47,430 nucleotides of DNA from contig CATITK010000046.1 in assembly GCA_949545755.1 (NCBI GenBank), positions 1 to 47,430 on the forward strand, in the 5' to 3' direction. Both the position numbers and the translations under genes were made by a program. The stretch is from Polaribacter sejongensis. Lineage in GTDB: Bacteria; Bacteroidota; Bacteroidia; Flavobacteriales; Flavobacteriaceae. The notes beneath the pieces are model-generated. The model was not told the DNA's origin. It did no database searches and saw nothing but the letters and a program-made list of their open reading frames with translations. Position 1 is the stretch's first letter. Each line of letters starts with the position of its first letter. This document shows positions 18,593 to 26,001 of the stretch, piece after piece.

Positions 18593-19216
18593 GAAAAAGG
18601 TCAGATTGTAAATATTACAGTTTCAGAAAAGGGTAAAAAAACGATAAAAATAGGTTTGAACAATTCTAGGTCACTACTAAATGGAACTGCTACTTTTATG
18701 GATATTAACGAATGTAAATATGAAGGGAAATTTGTTGAAGGGTATGTAGCTGCTAATTCTTTTCCAATGAGAAGCATTAAAAGTTTATCGAAGAAGAAAA
18801 GTCGTGTTGGTTTGGAGAGATTTATTCCAAACCTTATTGTAGATTATGTTGATATTGAGGTCAATAGTTATTGGGAGCGTTTTGGCTATCTTAAGAAAAC
18901 ATATACAAACGGGCAGATTTTTACTGGGTCTTTTAAAACAAATACTGAAGGCATAGGTTACAGCTTTGAAAGATTTGGTTATAGTCTAATGACCATTCCT
19001 AATAATTTCGATTGGTCAGAAGGTGAAACCAAATGGGATAAATTTATTGGTGTTTACTAGAATGATTTGCTTATTGTTTATGGGGTTAAGTATTACAGAG
19101 GGAAAATTATTGAGAAAGGGATTTATAAAAATTGAGAATTTGTTAAATCTGAAGAATTTGATATTGAGTTAATTAAAAACACTATAGAAAAACGTGTCCA
19201 AAAAGCTAATAATTAA
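18593..19216 (+). pseudogene. 5'-truncated pseudogene with two in-frame stops
   Basis: One reading frame runs from the edge of the terminator at 18593 to a TAA at 19214, interrupted by TAG at 19058 and TGA at 19133. It reads as protein on both sides of each stop, for example EKGQIVNITVSEKGKKTIKI before the first internal start and YYRGKIIEKGIYKN between the stops. There is no ATG near its left edge; the first possible start is a TTG at 18656. Phrases such as KYEGKFVEG and NGQIFTGSF resemble MORN-type repeats, but I do not recognise the family. It looks like the C-terminal part of a longer gene whose 5' end was deleted at the terminator. Confidence 0.65.
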
Positions 19217-19220
19217 TTTA

Positions 19221-19304
19221 TTATAAACCTAAACCATAAGGCGTATCTTCTTTTGTTAATTCAGCTATTTCTATGCCTCGTAAATACATTTTAATAAATT
19301 TCAT
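19221..19304 (-). pseudogene. Gene-tail remnant 1
   Basis: A minus-strand frame encoding MYLRGIEIAELTKEDTPY and a few flanking residues (27 codons from the first ATG), ending in TAA. Its core matches a second minus-strand tail at 20122-20178. It looks like the last codons of a lost gene rather than a functional small protein. The parent family is not recognised. Confidence 0.45.
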
Positions 19305-19312
19305 TACCTTCG
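19305..19312 (+). promoter_or_regulatory. Possible -7 box for the OB-fold membrane protein gene
   Basis: TACCTTCG matches TAnnTTTG at all but one position and lies 26 bases upstream of the ATG at 19339. Confidence 0.3.
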
Positions 19313-19338
19313 ATTATATAATAATAAAAAACTAAAAT

Positions 19339-20070
19339 ATGATAGTATTAAAATGGATCTTTGGAATAGTGTGTTTCTTATTCGCGTTGATAACTTTTTC
19401 ATCCTCTATAATTGCAGCATTTTTGTTTCTAATCGCAGGAGCGTTTTTAATTCCACCGATTTTTGATAAAATAAATAGTGGCGGAAAAATTAATCCAACG
19501 TTAAAAATTGGGATTCCGATATTAGGATTTTTTGCTGGATTTCTTATTTTCGGTGCTTCAACAAGTGCAGAAGTTGACAAATCGATAGCGAAAATCAAAG
19601 TAAAGCAAAAAGAAGAAAATGTTAATCTTACTCAAGAACAAAAGGACAGTATCAAAACGATAGAACGAGAGCGAATTAGTGATAGTTTAAAAATCGCCAA
19701 AATACAAAACGAAGCCGAATTAAAACTCCAAAACGAAATTGAAAACCGAAAAAATAATACAATTTCTGCAATAGATTTACACAACTTTTTTGATGAGAAT
19801 GAAGTAAGTGCTGAGATTAAATTCAAAGGGAAAAAAATATATGTAGAAGGAGTAGTGGAATCGGTAGGTAAAGACAGCAAAGGGATGAGTGTGTCTTTAA
19901 AAGCAAGTAGCTTTATGACTACCTTGCTTGGCTACGTTAATGATGGAGAAAGAGATGTAATTGCAAACCTAAAAAAAGGAGATAGAATAACATTATATGG
20001 GTTCTGTGATAATTTTGACTGGGGTATAGTGACGATGAAAGGTTGTGAAGTATTAGAAAATCTAAAATAA
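19339..20070 (+). CDS. Membrane protein with C-terminal OB-fold (tRNA_anti-like) domain
   Basis: A 243-residue protein with two hydrophobic segments at about residues 3-40 and 52-72, a charged coiled-coil-like stretch at 78-140 (KQKEENVNLTQEQKDSIKT), and a C-terminal domain at about 145-243. That domain has the features of the tRNA_anti-like OB-fold family: NEVSAEIKFKGKKIYVEGVV, then LKKGDRITLYGFCDN and a final VTMKGCEVLENL. The role of such membrane-tethered OB-folds is not known. It is intact but sits between decayed fragments beside a tRNA gene, so it may be a recent arrival. The 51 bases after it, up to the next remnant, show nothing. Confidence 0.65.
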   Translation: MIVLKWIFGIVCFLFALITFSSSIIAAFLFLIAGAFLIPPIFDKINSGGKINPTLKIGIPILGFFAGFLIFGASTSAEVDKSIAKIKVKQKEENVNLTQEQKDSIKTIERERISDSLKIAKIQNEAELKLQNEIENRKNNTISAIDLHNFFDENEVSAEIKFKGKKIYVEGVVESVGKDSKGMSVSLKASSFMTTLLGYVNDGERDVIANLKKGDRITLYGFCDNFDWGIVTMKGCEVLENLK

Positions 20071-20121
20071 GGACTGTTAACAACATATAGATTCATTAGA
20101 ATAAGTGGAAAGTCAGTATAA

Positions 20122-20178
20122 CTAAACCATATCTTCCTCCCTTAATTCAGCTATTTTTAAACGACGTAAATAGGTTAA
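20122..20178 (-). pseudogene. Gene-tail remnant 2
   Basis: A minus-strand frame reading LTYLRRLKIAELREEDMV then TAG, with a stop just upstream (20179-20181). It matches remnant 1 over YLR-x-x-x-IAEL-x-x-ED. The two flank the OB-fold membrane protein gene in the same orientation. Positions 20182-20393 between this remnant and the tRNA terminator hold nothing I can identify. Confidence 0.4.
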
Positions 20179-20393
20179 CTAACATTGATTGATGATTGCC
20201 CCTAGCTTTCTGTAGCTTAGCTATTGAAATTATACATAAATCTATACAATTGTTGACTAAGTATTTGACGTAAAATGTAAGGAATGTACCAAATGCATTC
20301 TAAAGAACAACTTTATTTTGTGTATCATTTTAGAATAAGCTATTGCTTAAAATTATTTTACAATACCATTAATCGTACAAATTTATAAAATAA

Positions 20394-20432
20394 AAATCCT
20401 CAACTCACTCATTAATAGTTAGTTGAGGATTT
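20394..20432 (-). terminator. Terminator of tRNA-Cys
   Basis: AAATCCTCAACT (20394-20405) pairs perfectly with AGTTGAGGATTT (20421-20432). On the minus strand the stem is followed by a T-rich run, 6 bases after the tRNA 3' end. Confidence 0.8.
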
Positions 20433-20438
20433 ACTGAG

Positions 20439-20509
20439 AGGTGTCTAGCGGATTCGAACCGCTGTACATGGTTTTGCAAACCATTGCCTAGCCACTCGGC
20501 CAAGACACC
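20439..20509 (-). tRNA. tRNA-Cys (GCA)
   Basis: A 71-base cloverleaf: acceptor GGTGTCT/AGACACC, anticodon loop TTGCAAA (anticodon GCA), and T-arm GCGGTTCGAATCCGC. The discriminator base is U, the identity mark of tRNA-Cys. CCA is not encoded. Accessory and decayed DNA lies on its 3' side, the usual side of integration at tRNA genes. Confidence 0.95.
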
Positions 20510-20603
20510 TTTTAAGTTTTTTTAAAACTAATTTCTCAATAGATTAAAAATCTGTTTTAAGGATTGCAAATTTAAGCAAATTTACAAGTATTACAAGTCT
20601 TTT

Positions 20604-20984
20604 TTATGTTTTGATTTTCCAAGGTGGATTTATTCTGTTTTCTCCACCTTTAAATAAAATAAGTTGATTCCCATCTCCATCTTTTAATCTCGCCTCACGC
20701 CACAACCAAGGTTTATCCGTTGGCCTTTCATCAAATTCAATCCCTTTTTCAATTAAATCAGCTACTTTCTCATCTAAAGCTTCGCACTCAAAATAAATAA
20801 GAATCCCTTCTCCTTTTTGTAATTCTGCTACTTTATGAATAGAAAAAGTTGCGTTACCAACTGGACAAGAAAACCGTGCATAATGGGGCAAAGCTTTTAC
20901 AATCAATTCTAATCCTAGCTTTTGATAAAAAGGGATAGATTTCGTTAAATCTAATGATGGAATGGTAATTTGATTTAGATTCAT
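20604..20984 (-). CDS. VOC-superfamily (glyoxalase/dioxygenase-fold) protein
   Basis: A 126-residue single VOC domain. It shows the start ITIPSLDLTKSIPFYQKLGL and the closing strand ARLKDGDGNQLILFKGG typical of the fold. Candidate metal ligands are His in HYARFSC, Glu in YFECEAL and Glu in WREARL, but a full set is not certain. It starts 10 bases after the folB stop, so it is probably in the same transcript (DUF2452 - folB - VOC). Substrate unknown. Confidence 0.75.
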   Translation of the reverse strand: MNLNQITIPSLDLTKSIPFYQKLGLELIVKALPHYARFSCPVGNATFSIHKVAELQKGEGILIYFECEALDEKVADLIEKGIEFDERPTDKPWLWREARLKDGDGNQLILFKGGENRINPPWKIKT

Positions 20985-20994
20985 AACAAAATAA

Positions 20995-21351
20995 TTATCG
21001 CTTTTTTGAAAGAATAATTACCACTTCTTCTACGTTTCCTCCAATTGGTGGGTTTATTTTTGCGACAGCAACTTTCGCTTTTTGAATCATTGGTAATTCT
21101 TTAAAAAAACGGTCTAAAATACGTTGGGCAACTTCTTCTAACAGTTTTGAACGAATCGCCATTTCTTCTTTAACGATTAGATTCAGATGTACATAATCTA
21201 CCGTATCTTCTAATGCATCTGTTTTTGAAGACTTTTTTAAATCTGCTTTTACAGCAACATCAACGATGTATTCTGAGCCAATTTTTGCTTCTTCTTCTAA
21301 ACATCCATGATAGGCATAAAGATTGATACTGTTTACTTTTATAGTTCCCAT
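20995..21351 (-). CDS. folB: Dihydroneopterin aldolase
   Basis: Cleaves 7,8-dihydroneopterin to 6-hydroxymethyl-dihydropterin in folate synthesis. The 118 residues match the family. INLYAYHGCLEEEAKIGSEY holds the conserved YAYHG and catalytic Glu region, and AKVAVAKINPPIGGNVEEV holds the conserved Lys and K-P-P segment. Its ATG abuts the DUF2452 stop with no gap, and the VOC gene follows 10 bases later. Confidence 0.93.
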   Translation of the reverse strand: MGTIKVNSINLYAYHGCLEEEAKIGSEYIVDVAVKADLKKSSKTDALEDTVDYVHLNLIVKEEMAIRSKLLEEVAQRILDRFFKELPMIQKAKVAVAKINPPIGGNVEEVVIILSKKR

Positions 21352-21780
21352 TTATTCTTCTTTAATTTGAAGAAAAGCTACTTTCTCCCACATTTTATCA
21401 GAGGTTAATCTAAAAGATCCTTTGTACTCTAAATCCCATTGACTTGGTTCTATGATTGACAAAAAGAGTTCCTCTTTTTTATTATTATATAAATGGTAGG
21501 TTTCGCCCATAATAGGTTCAAAACCAAATTTGGCATTGTAAAGCATGTCATTATATTGAAACTTTTCCATCAATAATTCATACTCTTTTTTTACCTCATC
21601 AAATTTTCCTTTGAGTATTTTATTTACCCGTCGAACACCATCTGCTGTCCAAGTCGCGGTGTTTGTGGGTTTTATTACAGGAGAACTTGCGGAGGTGCCA
21701 TAGGGTTTTAGAGCCGCATCGTATTTTTGTGTTTCTTCATTAAAAACAACTAAATCTGGCTTTTTTGTCTCGTCTTTCAT
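21352..21780 (-). CDS. DUF2452 family protein
   Basis: A 142-residue soluble protein, conserved in Bacteroidota beside housekeeping genes and of unknown function. Recognisable parts are KPDLVVFNEETQKYDAALKP near the N-terminus and FGFEPIMGETYHLY followed by LSIIEPSQW in the second half. The start is the ATG at 21780; an in-frame TTG at 21789 falls inside the promoter box. It is the first gene of DUF2452 - folB - VOC. Confidence 0.7.
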   Translation of the reverse strand: MKDETKKPDLVVFNEETQKYDAALKPYGTSASSPVIKPTNTATWTADGVRRVNKILKGKFDEVKKEYELLMEKFQYNDMLYNAKFGFEPIMGETYHLYNNKKEELFLSIIEPSQWDLEYKGSFRLTSDKMWEKVAFLQIKEE

Positions 21781-21786
21781 ACTGTG

Positions 21787-21794
21787 CAAAAATA
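21787..21794 (-). promoter_or_regulatory. -7 promoter box for DUF2452-folB
   Basis: Minus strand TATTTTTG is a perfect TAnnTTTG box, ending 6 bases before the ATG at 21780. The predicted leader is 2-3 bases. Confidence 0.45.
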
Positions 21795-21845
21795 CGATAA
21801 AAAAATGCTATTATTTTTAAATATAGTAATTTAACTAGCAAAATT

Positions 21846-22005
21846 CGATGCGTGAAGGATTGAAACGGCCTCCTTTTTATACCGTTTCCTGTTTTTTCAG
21901 AAAGACAATTCTTTGGAAATACTTCAATTAGAATTTAGGTAAGTCAAGGTCGTTTTAGATATAAAAAGATAATGTGGAAAGTAGGACCTGAAAGGACACG
22001 TCCAA
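21846..22005 (+). ncRNA. Candidate structured RNA element of a dispersed flavobacterial type
   Basis: The 5' part reads GCGTGAAGGATTGAAACGG then CCTCCTTTTTAT, and the 3' part reads ATAAAAAGATAATGTGGAAA then GGACCTGAAAGGACACGTCC. The halves pair: CTTTTTAT (21873-21880) with ATAAAAAG (21961-21968), and CGTG (21851-21854) with CACG (21997-22000). I recall closely similar 5' and 3' phrases flanking a variable middle as a common intergenic element in Flavobacteriaceae; I cannot confirm the family or name. It contains no ORF and ends about 27 bases before the glnS promoter box. Strand follows the remembered orientation. Confidence 0.55.
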
Positions 22006-22031
22006 AATGAAAATATACAAGTTATTTTATG

Positions 22032-22039
22032 TAATTTTG
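22032..22039 (+). promoter_or_regulatory. -7 promoter box for glnS
   Basis: TAATTTTG is a perfect TAnnTTTG box, 22 bases upstream of the first ATG of glnS. Confidence 0.45.
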
Positions 22040-22061
22040 TTGCTTAATTTTTCCGTATAAA

Positions 22062-23750
22062 ATGATGTCTGAAGAGAAAAAATCGCTCAATTTTTTAGAG
22101 CAAATTATTGAAGAGGATTTGGGGAATGGAATGTCAAAAGAAAATTTACGTTTTCGTTTTCCACCAGAACCAAATGGGTATTTACATATTGGTCATACCA
22201 AGGCCATTGGAATTAGCTTTGGGTTGGGTGAAACATATAATGCACCTGTTAACTTGCGTTTTGATGATACAAATCCTGCTAAAGAGGAGCAAGAATATGT
22301 AGATGCTATTAAGAAAGATATTTCTTGGTTGGGCTATTCTTGGGCAAATGAATGTTATTCTTCAGACTATTTTCAACAATTATTTGACTGGGCTATTTTA
22401 TTGATAAAAGATGGAAAAGCGTATGTAGATTCTCAATCTTCTGAAGAAATGCGTGCGCAAAAAGGGACGCCAACTTCTGTTGGTACTAAGAGTCCTTTTA
22501 GAACTCGTTCTGTGGAGGAAAACTTGGAATTATTTCAAGGAATGAAAGACGGAAAATTTAAAGAAGGGGAACATACTTTGCGTGCAAAGATTGATATGGA
22601 GAACCCAAATATGTTGCTACGTGATCCTTTAATGTATCGAATTATGTACAAAACACATCACAGAACTGGGGATGCTTGGTGTATATACCCAATGTATGAT
22701 TGGACACATGGTGAGAGCGATTATATAGAGCAAATTTCGCATTCTTTGTGTTCCTTAGAGTTTAAACCTCATAGAGAATTATACAATTGGTTTCGAGACA
22801 ATGTGGTTGCTTATGGTAGCCTTGAATATCCAAATCCACCCAAACAACGTGAGTTTTCTCGGTTGAATTTGAGTTATACAATTATGAGTAAACGGAAGTT
22901 GTTAACTTTAGTTGAAAACGGAAATGTTGCTGGTTGGGATGATCCAAGAATGCCAACAATTTCTGGTTTACGAAGACGGGGTTATACGCCAGCTTCTATT
23001 AAAAATTTTATTGAAACGGTTGGTGTTTCTAAACGTGAAAACGTAATTGATGTGGCGCTTTTAGAATTTAAAATTAGAGAAGACTTAAATAAAACTGCCA
23101 ACAGAGTAATGGCTGTTTTAAACCCTATAAAAGTAGTAATTACGAATTATCCTGAAGGACAAGAAGAGTTTTTAACGGCAGAGAATAACCAGGAAGATGA
23201 AAGTGCTGGTTTTAGAGAAGTACCTTTTTCGAGAGAAATTTATATTGAACGTGAAGATTTTAGAGAGGAAGCAAATAAGAAATTCTTCCGTTTAAAATTA
23301 GGAAAAGAAGTTCGTTTAAAAAATGCCTATTTTATAACTGCAAATAGTTGTACAAAAGACACGGACGGAAACGTTACTGAGATTCAATGTACTTATGATC
23401 CATTAACAAAATCAGGAAGTGGTACAGAAGAAAGCATGCGAAAAGTAAAAGGGACCCTGCATTGGGTTTCTATAAAGCATGCCATAAAAGCGGAAGTTAG
23501 AGCTTATGATCGATTGTTTTTAGACGAATCACCAGATGCTCATAAAGACAAAGATTATATGGAGTTTATAAACCCAGATTCTTTGGAAGTGATTGCTGCT
23601 TTTGTGGAACCAAGTTTACAAACCGCCAAAATTGGGGAACGTTTTCAGTTTCAACGTTTAGGATATTTTAATGTAGATGATGATACTACAGCCGATAATT
23701 TAGTTTTCAATAAAACAGTTGGATTGCGTGATTCTTGGGCAAAGAAATAA
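22062..23750 (+). CDS. glnS: Glutaminyl-tRNA synthetase
   Basis: Charges tRNA-Gln directly. The 562 residues are close to E. coli GlnRS (554). The class I motifs are PNGYLHIGHTKAI (HIGH at 42-45) and the KMSKS equivalent YTIMSKRKLLTL. The N-terminal catalytic domain is followed by the two beta-barrel anticodon-binding domains (about residues 340-550). The start could be either of two adjacent ATGs, 22062 or 22065. The gene is monocistronic or ends with the 74-codon frame 40 bases downstream. Confidence 0.97.
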   Translation: MMSEEKKSLNFLEQIIEEDLGNGMSKENLRFRFPPEPNGYLHIGHTKAIGISFGLGETYNAPVNLRFDDTNPAKEEQEYVDAIKKDISWLGYSWANECYSSDYFQQLFDWAILLIKDGKAYVDSQSSEEMRAQKGTPTSVGTKSPFRTRSVEENLELFQGMKDGKFKEGEHTLRAKIDMENPNMLLRDPLMYRIMYKTHHRTGDAWCIYPMYDWTHGESDYIEQISHSLCSLEFKPHRELYNWFRDNVVAYGSLEYPNPPKQREFSRLNLSYTIMSKRKLLTLVENGNVAGWDDPRMPTISGLRRRGYTPASIKNFIETVGVSKRENVIDVALLEFKIREDLNKTANRVMAVLNPIKVVITNYPEGQEEFLTAENNQEDESAGFREVPFSREIYIEREDFREEANKKFFRLKLGKEVRLKNAYFITANSCTKDTDGNVTEIQCTYDPLTKSGSGTEESMRKVKGTLHWVSIKHAIKAEVRAYDRLFLDESPDAHKDKDYMEFINPDSLEVIAAFVEPSLQTAKIGERFQFQRLGYFNVDDDTTADNLVFNKTVGLRDSWAKK

Positions 23751-23789
23751 GTTGGCAGTTTTCAGTCTCAGTTCGAAATAGAAGAACCT

Positions 23790-24014
23790 ATGGGTTGCGA
23801 TTTAGCAATTCGTATAGGCAATAAAACTTATTTTATCGATGGTACAAATATTGATGATTTTGGTGATTCCCACGATAAAAACACTGGTTTTTGTAACGTA
23901 ATTAGAAAAGCAAATGTTGTTGGAAAAATAGAGGATTTAAAGCTACTTCTATTAAAGTTATTGAATAATAAACTTACTGTGAATTCCTACTTTATTAGAG
24001 GAATAACAATATAA
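23790..24014 (+). CDS. Small hypothetical protein (74 residues)
   Basis: An open frame between glnS and a strong terminator, starting MGCDLAIRIGNKTYFIDGTN. The composition is protein-like, with no signal peptide or membrane segment. Not recognised. The stretch before its ATG (GTTGGCAGTTTTCAGTCTCAG) looks non-coding. It may be a small immunity-like or orphan protein, or the remnant of a larger gene. Its stop overlaps the left arm of the terminator hairpin. Confidence 0.4.
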   Translation: MGCDLAIRIGNKTYFIDGTNIDDFGDSHDKNTGFCNVIRKANVVGKIEDLKLLLLKLLNNKLTVNSYFIRGITI

Positions 24015-24050
24015 ATAAACCCGAAGTAATTTTACTTCGGGTTTATTTAT
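24011..24050 (+). terminator. 19-bp perfect terminator hairpin before the toxin-antitoxin pair
   Basis: Arms 24011-24029 and 24032-24050 are perfectly complementary, centred on CCCGAAGTAATTTTACTTCGGG. Its core is nearly identical to that of the hairpin that follows the toxin gene. Confidence 0.8.
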
Positions 24051-24114
24051 ATAATATCTATTTGTGTATAATATATATTTGTACTAGGGAAAATTACAAA
24101 AAACAGCGACAATT

Positions 24115-24363
24115 ATGAAGAAATTAGTAGAAATAGATGACTCTATTATTACGAAACTAAAGGTTTTATCCGCTTTTGAAGGATTAAGTGTAAAAGCATT
24201 AATGGAAAAAGCTATTGAATTGTTCGTGAAAAATAAACAAAAAGAACAATTAGATAGTTTAACCAAAGAGCAGAAAGAAGATTTAGGTCTTTTACTTTTA
24301 ATGCAACAAGCTGATAGAACTGATACTGTAAGTGAGGAAGCGTTCTTAAAAGCATTAAAATAA
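24115..24363 (+). CDS. Antitoxin, RelB/RHH-like
   Basis: An 82-residue acidic-tailed partner of the RelE-like toxin. The N-terminal part (VEIDDSIITKLKVLSAFEGL then SVKALMEKAIELFVKNKQ) has the strand-helix-helix pattern of a ribbon-helix-helix DNA-binding domain, so it should repress its own promoter. The C-terminal half (about residues 45-82) would wrap the toxin. The stop TAA shares one base with the toxin ATG (TAATG), indicating translational coupling. Confidence 0.8.
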   Translation: MKKLVEIDDSIITKLKVLSAFEGLSVKALMEKAIELFVKNKQKEQLDSLTKEQKEDLGLLLLMQQADRTDTVSEEAFLKALK

Positions 24364-24629
24364 TGAAAATTCTCTACTTACGTCAGGCTTTAAAAGATGT
24401 AAACAAAATAAAAAATGATAAGCTAAAGTCTAAATTACTTGACGTAGTAAATGATTTAAAGTTAGCGGAAAGCTTATCAGAAATCAAAAATGTAAAATCT
24501 ATGTCTGGTCATTCAGATGCTTATCGAATTAGAATTGGTGATTATAGATTAGGAATTTATTATTATGAAGATAGAGTCACGATTGCTCGTTTTGTAAAAA
24601 GAAAAGATATTTATAAATTGTTTGCATAA
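24363..24629 (+). CDS. RelE/ParE-family toxin
   Basis: An 88-residue toxin. The fold is recognisable from MKILYLRQALKDVNKIKN, the central DAYRIRIGDYRLGIYY and the C-terminal ARFVKRKDIYKLF. The conserved Arg/Lys residues in YRIRIGDYR and KRKDIY fit a RelE-type ribosome-dependent mRNA endonuclease, but ParE-type gyrase poisons share the fold and cannot be excluded. It overlaps the antitoxin stop by one base and is followed by a strong hairpin. Confidence 0.85.
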   Translation: MKILYLRQALKDVNKIKNDKLKSKLLDVVNDLKLAESLSEIKNVKSMSGHSDAYRIRIGDYRLGIYYYEDRVTIARFVKRKDIYKLFA

Positions 24630-24635
24630 GAAATG

Positions 24636-24688
24636 TTGACATTAAAAAAAATCCGAAGTAATTTTTCTTCGGATTTTTTTAATGTCAA
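24636..24688 (+). terminator. Long terminator hairpin after the toxin gene
   Basis: A 23/22-base inverted repeat with one bulged A pairs 24636-24658 with 24667-24688. The core ATCCGAAGTAATTTTTCTTCGGAT is followed by T7 inside the right arm. It lies 7 bases past the toxin stop and also serves the convergent aldo/keto reductase gene. Confidence 0.8.
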
Positions 24689-24716
24689 CTGAAGACTAAA
24701 ATACGGCAAACTCTTT

Positions 24717-25757
24717 TTAAGGCGCTGGATTAGGAATATCTGCGTGAACTGCATTAATTTCTGTGATGATTTCATCTGATAAATCAATATCTATACTAGC
24801 AATATTCTCTTTTAATTGACTCATTTTTGTTGCGCCAATAATATTACTGGTTACGAACGGTAATTGATTGATGAAGGCCAAAGACAATTCCGTTAAAGAC
24901 AAACCGTTTTTCTTGGCGATTTCATGATATCTTTTTACGGCGACCAAAGAGCCATCACCCATATAACGGGCAATAAAACGTGGAAATAAATTTCCTCTTG
25001 AACCTTCTGGGCTATTTCCGTCAATGTATTTACCAGACAATACGCCCTGAGCTAGTGGAGAATAGGCTAACAAACCAATATCTTCTCGCAGAGAAACTTC
25101 AGACATTCCATATTCATAGGCTCTGTGAATCATAGAGTAGGAGTTCTGAATAGTTACTGGTTTTATAAAATTATGAGCTTCCGCAGTTTGCAAATATTTC
25201 ATGGTTCCCCATGGAGTTTCGTTGGAAAGACCAATTGCTTTTATAATACCATTTTTTACAAATTCATTGAGGGTTTCTAAAATTTCTAAATGATTTTCTG
25301 CTTCTTTTGAGGCAGTTTTAAAAGGATAATCTCTCGTCCCAAAACAATTTACACCTCGAGATGGCCAATGCAGCTGATACAGGTCTAAATAATCTGTTTG
25401 CAAACGTTTTAAACTGCCTTCAATTGCTTCTGTGATGGTTTCTTTCGTAAACCCTCCTGTTCTAATGTGCTTTGTGTAGTCTCCGCCACCAGCAATTTTA
25501 GAAGCTAAAACAATGTTTTCTCTATTTCCTGTTTTTTGAAACCAATTTCCTATAATTCTTTCGGTATCTGCATAGGTTTCTGGTGTTGCAGGTACAGGAT
25601 ATAATTCTGCGGTATCAAAAAAGTTTACCCCTTGTTCTATCGCATAATCCATTTGTTCAAAAGCGTCTTCTTGGGTGTTCTGATTTCCCCAAGTCATGGT
25701 TCCTAAACAAATTTTACTAACTTCTATATTTGTGGTTGGTAGTTTTGTATATTTCAT
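24717..25757 (-). CDS. Aldo/keto reductase, Tas-like
   Basis: A 346-residue NADPH-dependent reductase with the same length and layout as E. coli Tas. The catalytic tetrad is Asp48 and Tyr53 (FFDTAELYPV), Lys87 (ASKIAGGG) and His130 (LHWPSRG). The cofactor region is AYSPLAQGVLSGKY and NIIGATKMSQLKENI. The start MKYTKLPTTNIEVSKICLGT is canonical. The natural carbonyl substrate is unknown. Confidence 0.92.
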   Translation of the reverse strand: MKYTKLPTTNIEVSKICLGTMTWGNQNTQEDAFEQMDYAIEQGVNFFDTAELYPVPATPETYADTERIIGNWFQKTGNRENIVLASKIAGGGDYTKHIRTGGFTKETITEAIEGSLKRLQTDYLDLYQLHWPSRGVNCFGTRDYPFKTASKEAENHLEILETLNEFVKNGIIKAIGLSNETPWGTMKYLQTAEAHNFIKPVTIQNSYSMIHRAYEYGMSEVSLREDIGLLAYSPLAQGVLSGKYIDGNSPEGSRGNLFPRFIARYMGDGSLVAVKRYHEIAKKNGLSLTELSLAFINQLPFVTSNIIGATKMSQLKENIASIDIDLSDEIITEINAVHADIPNPAP

Positions 25758-25842
25758 TTTTGATACGTAAACGTTTGTGGGGGTTATTTATTAATTTCCT
25801 TGTAATAATAAAAAACAAATTTAAAACTTAAAGTCATACAAA

Positions 25843-25885
25843 ACAACAAGCGTGTAATTGTAAAATTACACGCTTGTTGTTTTTA
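25843..25885 (-). terminator. Terminator between pgk and the aldo/keto reductase gene
   Basis: Perfect 17-bp arms 25843-25859 and 25864-25880 with a GTAA loop. T-rich tracts lie on both sides (TTTTATTT on plus; TTTTG on minus), so it may work in both directions. It is about 120 bases past the pgk stop; the sequence between them shows no gene. Confidence 0.7.
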
Positions 25886-26001
25886 TTTAAAAGTTCGACA
25901 GGGTCTGGTTTGAAATCCGAATTATTTATGATGTTTAAAACGCCAATTAAAGGTAGAAGCTACTATTCAACACCCAAAAAAATAAACTCTTAAACGCTGT
26001 C

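Noticed and set aside
21848-21900. GGATTGAAAC looks like the end of a CRISPR repeat.
   Set aside because: It occurs once; there are no spaced direct repeats and no cas genes nearby.
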